Shown here piece after piece: positions 4,881-7,655 of a stretch of DNA of 7,655 nt (position 1 is the first letter of the stretch; each line of letters opens with the position of its first letter). The notes beneath the pieces were generated by a model, which saw only the letters and a list, made by a program, of their open reading frames with translations, did not search any database and was not told the origin of the DNA. This stretch comes from Lachnospiraceae bacterium (GTDB lineage Bacteria; Bacillota; Clostridia; Lachnospirales; Lachnospiraceae): positions 1 to 7,655 of the forward strand of contig JAIKXK010000205.1 of NCBI GenBank assembly GCA_024684155.1, given 5' to 3'. The translations under genes were made by a program, and so were the position numbers.

Positions 4881-6110
4881 ATGAGTAATGTAGTTGTAAT
4901 TGGTGGTGGAGCAGCAGGAATGATGGCTTCTTATAGCGCAGGGATGTGCGGCCACAATGTACTTCTTTTGGAAAAAAATGAGAAACTAGGGAAGAAAATC
5001 TATATTACAGGGAAGGGTAGATGTAATTTTACCAATGCTTGTGATATTTCAGATTTCTTTAAGAATATTGTAACGAATGAGAAGTTTTTATACAGCAGTC
5101 TGTATACCTTTTCTCCGGATCAAATGATGGAATTTATAAAACAGCATGGTACACCTATAAAGGTGGAGAGAGGAAATCGTGCTTTTCCAGTATCTGATCA
5201 CGCTTCAGATATTACAAAGGCGCTATCTGCTGCTATGAAGGAGGTAGGAGTAAAAGTCCGATTAAATACTGCTGTTACAAAGATTTTAGTCGAAAATCAA
5301 AAAGTGGTTGGCGTGAAGTTGAAAAATAATGAGACGATAGTTTGTGATCACGTAATTCTTGCTTCAGGAGGAAATTCTTATCAAAGCACAGGTTCCAATG
5401 GAGACGGCTATGGATTCGCCAGAAATTTAAATCTTAAGGTTTGTGATATAGCTCCTGCTTTGGTACCATTAGAGACAAAAGAAGATGATATCCTAAGTCT
5501 ACAGGGCCTTTCCTTGAAGAATGTATCATTAAAAGTCTGTGATGAGAAAAAGACATATTATGATGATTTTGGGGAGATGCTGTTTACTCATTTTGGAATT
5601 AGCGGCCCCTTAGTATTATCTGCGTCTTCTTATGTAACAAAAGTGTTAAAAAAGAAAGATTTAAAGGCTTATATCGATTTGAAACCGGCTTTAACCTATG
5701 ATAAATTGGAACAAAGAATTCTTCGTTTAATAAAAGATAATCCGAAAAAGGGTATTTTATTTTTACTAAAAGATATGCTCCCTGGAAAATTAGCTGAAGT
5801 ATGTTCAAATCGCCTAGATATTTCTTTAGAGAAACATTTATGTGACATTACAAAGGAAGAACGAAATCAAATCATTTTGATGTTAAAAGGATTTGAATTA
5901 ACCATTACAAATACAAGAGGATTTAAAGAAGCGATTGTGACACAAGGCGGTATAGATGTAAAGGAACTAAATCCTTCTACCATGGAAGTAAAATCCATAA
6001 AGGGGTTATCTATTTGTGGTGAGGTTTTAGATGTGGATGCCCTTACGGGAGGATTTAACTTACAAATTGCTTTTTCTACCGGTTACTTAGCTGGTATAAG
6101 TATAGAATAA
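4881..6110 (+). CDS. HI0933/BaiN-family NAD(P)/FAD-dependent oxidoreductase
   Basis: This 409-residue flavoprotein is full length for the HI0933-like family. The N-terminal dinucleotide-binding fold has the FAD motif VVIGGGAAGMMAS (5-17) and an acidic residue at the end of the second strand (LLLEK, Glu31). Next come the family segments GKKIYITGKGRCNFTNA (37-53) and LASGGNSYQSTGSNGDGYG (160-178). The C-terminal part has TQGGIDVKELNPSTME (354-369) and SICGEVLDVDALTGGFNLQ (377-395), which return to the flavin site. Members are variously named aminoacetone oxidase-like, BaiN or simply oxidoreductase, and most have no proven substrate. It abuts the regulator upstream (no gap) and lies 19 bases from cmk, an arrangement I recall as common in Clostridia, which suggests a housekeeping role. 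A weak AGAGG site (4865-4869) lies 11 bases before the ATG. Family assignment is firm, but the reaction is unknown. Confidence 0.9.
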   Translation: MSNVVVIGGGAAGMMASYSAGMCGHNVLLLEKNEKLGKKIYITGKGRCNFTNACDISDFFKNIVTNEKFLYSSLYTFSPDQMMEFIKQHGTPIKVERGNRAFPVSDHASDITKALSAAMKEVGVKVRLNTAVTKILVENQKVVGVKLKNNETIVCDHVILASGGNSYQSTGSNGDGYGFARNLNLKVCDIAPALVPLETKEDDILSLQGLSLKNVSLKVCDEKKTYYDDFGEMLFTHFGISGPLVLSASSYVTKVLKKKDLKAYIDLKPALTYDKLEQRILRLIKDNPKKGILFLLKDMLPGKLAEVCSNRLDISLEKHLCDITKEERNQIILMLKGFELTITNTRGFKEAIVTQGGIDVKELNPSTMEVKSIKGLSICGEVLDVDALTGGFNLQIAFSTGYLAGISIE

Positions 6111-6129
6111 CAAGATAAAGGAGATTGTT

Positions 6130-6795
6130 ATGGCGTTTAATGTAGCAATAGATGGACCTGCTGGAGCAGGAAAAAGTACCATTGCAAAAAGATTAGCAAA
6201 GGAATTAGATTTTATTTATGTAGATACAGGAGCTATGTATCGAGGAATTGCTCTTTATATGATTCAGAATGGGATTGACGGAAATAATGAAGATGCAGTT
6301 TCGAAAGAAGTTGAAAATGTAAATGTTTCTATTGCCTATGAAAAGGGAGCACAAAAAGTTCTTTTAAATGGTGAAGATGTATCTGGTAAAATTCGTACGG
6401 AAGAAGTAAGTGCTATGGCTTCAAAGACTTCTGCATATAAGGCAGTACGTGAAAAATTATTAGATTTACAACGCGATATGGCATCTCAAAATAATGTGTT
6501 AATGGATGGCCGAGATATAGGAACTACAATTTTACCTAATGCAGATGTAAAGATTTACCTGACAGCTTCCGTTGAAACTAGAGCAAAAAGAAGATACGAC
6601 GAGTATATTGCAAAGGGTGAAAGTTGTGATTTAAAAGCCATAGAAGAAGACATTAAAACAAGAGATCATAATGATATGACAAGAGAAATATCACCTTTAA
6701 AAAAAGCGGAAGATGCTATAGAAGTAGATTCTTCTTATATGACCATAGATGAAGTGGTAGAGGAAATCAAAACTATTTGTAAAGAGAAGATGTAA
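6130..6795 (+). CDS. cmk: Cytidylate kinase (CMP/dCMP kinase)
   Basis: Cmk phosphorylates CMP and dCMP with ATP to the diphosphates, recycling nucleotides released by RNA breakdown and feeding CTP, dCTP and phospholipid synthesis. At 221 residues it has the usual bacterial length. The P-loop GPAGAGKST is at 9-17 and DTGAMYRG at 32-39 follows as in the family. RTEEVSAMAS (89-98) belongs to the CMP-binding insert, MDGRDIGT is at 125-132, and an Arg-rich lid (KRRYDE, 153-158) precedes TREISPLKKAEDA (184-196). AAAGGAG (6117-6123) is 6 bases before the ATG. The gene is packed between the flavoprotein and ispH, with only 2 bases to the latter, so one mRNA is likely. PNPase, encoded upstream, releases nucleoside diphosphates and is thus a metabolic neighbour as well. 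Confidence 0.97.
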   Translation: MAFNVAIDGPAGAGKSTIAKRLAKELDFIYVDTGAMYRGIALYMIQNGIDGNNEDAVSKEVENVNVSIAYEKGAQKVLLNGEDVSGKIRTEEVSAMASKTSAYKAVREKLLDLQRDMASQNNVLMDGRDIGTTILPNADVKIYLTASVETRAKRRYDEYIAKGESCDLKAIEEDIKTRDHNDMTREISPLKKAEDAIEVDSSYMTIDEVVEEIKTICKEKM

Positions 6796-6797
6796 AT

Positions 6798-7649
6798 ATG
6801 GGAATTATATTAGCAAAAAGTGCGGGATTTTGTTTTGGTGTAAAACGAGCTGTAGAAATTGTGGAGAATCAAATACAAAAAAGTCCTGAGAAAAAAATTT
6901 ATACCTATGGTCCAATAATTCATAATGAAATTGTGGTTTCTGAATTTGAAGCAAATGGTGTTTCTGTTATCGAAGAAAATAGTGACCTTAGTTCTATTGA
7001 ACCAGGAATTGTAATTATTAGATCTCACGGTGTTTCAAAAAAAGTCATCGAAGATTTAGAAAGTTATGGATTTGAAATTGTGGATGCCACCTGTCCTTTT
7101 GTTTTAAAAATTCATAAGCTAGTTCAGAAGTTTGATGATGAGGGATTAGAGATAATTATTGTTGGAAATGAGACTCATCCAGAGGTGGAAGGTATCATTG
7201 GTTGGATACCAAGTGGACAATACAATTGTATATCTTCAATCGAAGATTTTGAAAACTTAAACATTAGTCTAGACAAAAAGATAGGTATCGTATCTCAAAC
7301 CACTTTTAACTATGATAAATTTCAAGAATTGGTTGAAATAATTAGACAAAAAGGGTATGATATATGTGCTAAAAATACAATTTGTTCTGCGACGGAAGAA
7401 AGACAAAAGGAAGCTGTTGAGATTTCAAAAAATGTCGGTGCAATGATCGTCATTGGAGGAAAGTCTTCATCGAATTCCAGAAAGCTTTATGAAATCTGCA
7501 AAGCAAATTGTGACAATACTTACTTTATACAGACAGACAGTGATCTTGATTTGTCGGTACTTCAATCCATTGACGATGTAGGTATTACAGCGGGGGCTTC
7601 CACCCCAAAGAAAATTATTGAGGAGGTTCAAAAGAAATGTCAGAAATGA
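6798..7649 (+). CDS. ispH: 4-hydroxy-3-methylbut-2-enyl diphosphate reductase (IspH/LytB)
   Basis: IspH is the last enzyme of the MEP pathway. It reduces HMBPP to IPP and DMAPP with an oxygen-sensitive iron-sulfur cluster. The protein has 283 residues. The three conserved cluster ligands are present: Cys12 (GFCFGV), Cys99 (DATCPFV) and Cys196 (NTICSAT). Substrate-site residues are also present: His42 (IHNE), His77 (RSHG), His127 and Glu129 (THPEVEG), Thr168 (SQTT), Ser225/Asn226 (SSSNS) and Ser268 (GASTP). The ATG is 2 bases after the cmk stop and has only a weak upstream GAGAAG site, so coupling with cmk is likely. The end overlaps the start of rpsA by 13 bases in a different frame. In many Clostridia the same two proteins are made as one IspH-S1 fusion; here a TGA at 7647-7649 ends IspH on its own. 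Confidence 0.96.
   Translation: MGIILAKSAGFCFGVKRAVEIVENQIQKSPEKKIYTYGPIIHNEIVVSEFEANGVSVIEENSDLSSIEPGIVIIRSHGVSKKVIEDLESYGFEIVDATCPFVLKIHKLVQKFDDEGLEIIIVGNETHPEVEGIIGWIPSGQYNCISSIEDFENLNISLDKKIGIVSQTTFNYDKFQELVEIIRQKGYDICAKNTICSATEERQKEAVEISKNVGAMIVIGGKSSSNSRKLYEICKANCDNTYFIQTDSDLDLSVLQSIDDVGITAGASTPKKIIEEVQKKCQK
7621..7626 (+). promoter_or_regulatory. Strong ribosome binding site for rpsA, inside ispH
   Basis: AGGAGG lies within the last codons of ispH, 10 bases before ATG 7637. It is 19 bases from the other in-frame ATG at 7646, so it selects 7637 as the start. A consensus site here argues that S1 is translated by independent initiation rather than by fusion to IspH. Confidence 0.8.
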
Positions 7650-7655
7650 GTTTTG
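7637..7655 (+). CDS. rpsA: Start of 30S ribosomal protein S1 / S1-domain protein (partial)
   Basis: An open frame starts at ATG 7637 and reads MSEMSF before the window ends. It lies in the -1 frame relative to ispH and overlaps it by 13 bases. The optimal AGGAGG at 7621-7626 supports initiation. Clostridial S1 proteins often begin with a very similar MSE-(M/L)-SF sequence, and S1 commonly follows or is fused to IspH. Six residues alone cannot prove identity, so the call depends largely on gene order. S1 aids mRNA binding to the 30S subunit in many bacteria, while its role in Gram-positives is less certain. Confidence 0.6.

Noticed and set aside
7629..7649. Programmed -1 frameshift joining IspH to S1
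   Set aside because: The frames are in the right relation, but the local CAAAAGAAATG does not give a canonical X-XXY-YYZ slippery heptamer, and a perfect ribosome site supports separate initiation. No downstream stimulatory structure can be seen before the window ends.
7646..7655. ATGA overlap start at 7646 for rpsA
   Set aside because: ATG 7646 overlaps the ispH stop as in coupled genes, but it is 19 bases from AGGAGG, while ATG 7637 is 10 bases from it and gives the expected MSEMSF start.
1..7655. Mobile elements, CRISPR arrays, tRNA/rRNA genes, phage or defence genes
   Set aside because: No transposase or integrase frame, no regularly spaced repeats and no tRNA-like cloverleaf was seen. 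All genes are co-oriented core or wall genes with similar base composition, so there is no sign of an inserted island.

Overview
The window is about 7.7 kb of AT-rich DNA with every gene on the + strand. It looks like a chromosomal housekeeping segment of a low-GC Gram-positive anaerobe of the class Clostridia, most likely a member of the Lachnospiraceae. The basis is the look of the S15 and PNPase proteins, strong AGGAGG-type ribosome binding sites, the MEP isoprenoid enzyme IspH directly ahead of ribosomal protein S1, and the gene order (flavoprotein)-cmk-ispH-rpsA. The taxonomic call comes from recognition, not from a search.

Layout. Bases 1-86 are the C-terminal end of ribF. A 145-base gap follows, holding a perfect WalR-type direct repeat, an extended -10 sigma-A-type promoter and a terminator-like hairpin. 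Then comes a secreted cell-wall hydrolase with two SH3b domains and an NlpC/P60 domain (232-1299). A dyad that also contains a good promoter leads into rpsO (1441-1707), through a leader with a long imperfect hairpin. The rpsO-pnp gap (1708-1865) holds two stem-loops, the second a roughly 74-nt imperfect hairpin directly upstream of pnp (1866-3956). A classic intrinsic terminator follows pnp. A second, tightly packed block then runs to the end: a MurR/RpiR-family regulator (4014-4880), an HI0933/BaiN-type flavoprotein (4881-6110), cmk (6130-6795), ispH (6798-7649) and the first codons of rpsA (from 7637), which overlap the ispH end.

How the genes fit together. ribF, rpsO and pnp are parts of the widespread truB-ribF-rpsO-pnp translation and RNA-turnover cluster. 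Here a peptidoglycan hydrolase, with what looks like its own cell-wall-stress control site, sits between ribF and rpsO. The second block combines CMP salvage, isoprenoid precursor synthesis and ribosomal protein S1, with a sugar-phosphate-sensing type regulator at its head. All gaps between genes are under 160 bases. I see no tRNA, rRNA, CRISPR array, insertion sequence, phage gene or broken gene.

I find no clearly new multi-gene system. The interest lies in the non-coding DNA: the candidate WalR box, a promoter that fires into a terminator-like hairpin, the rpsO and pnp leader structures, and the ispH/rpsA overlap where many relatives carry a fused gene. These are pattern-based calls made by eye, with no folding or database computation.
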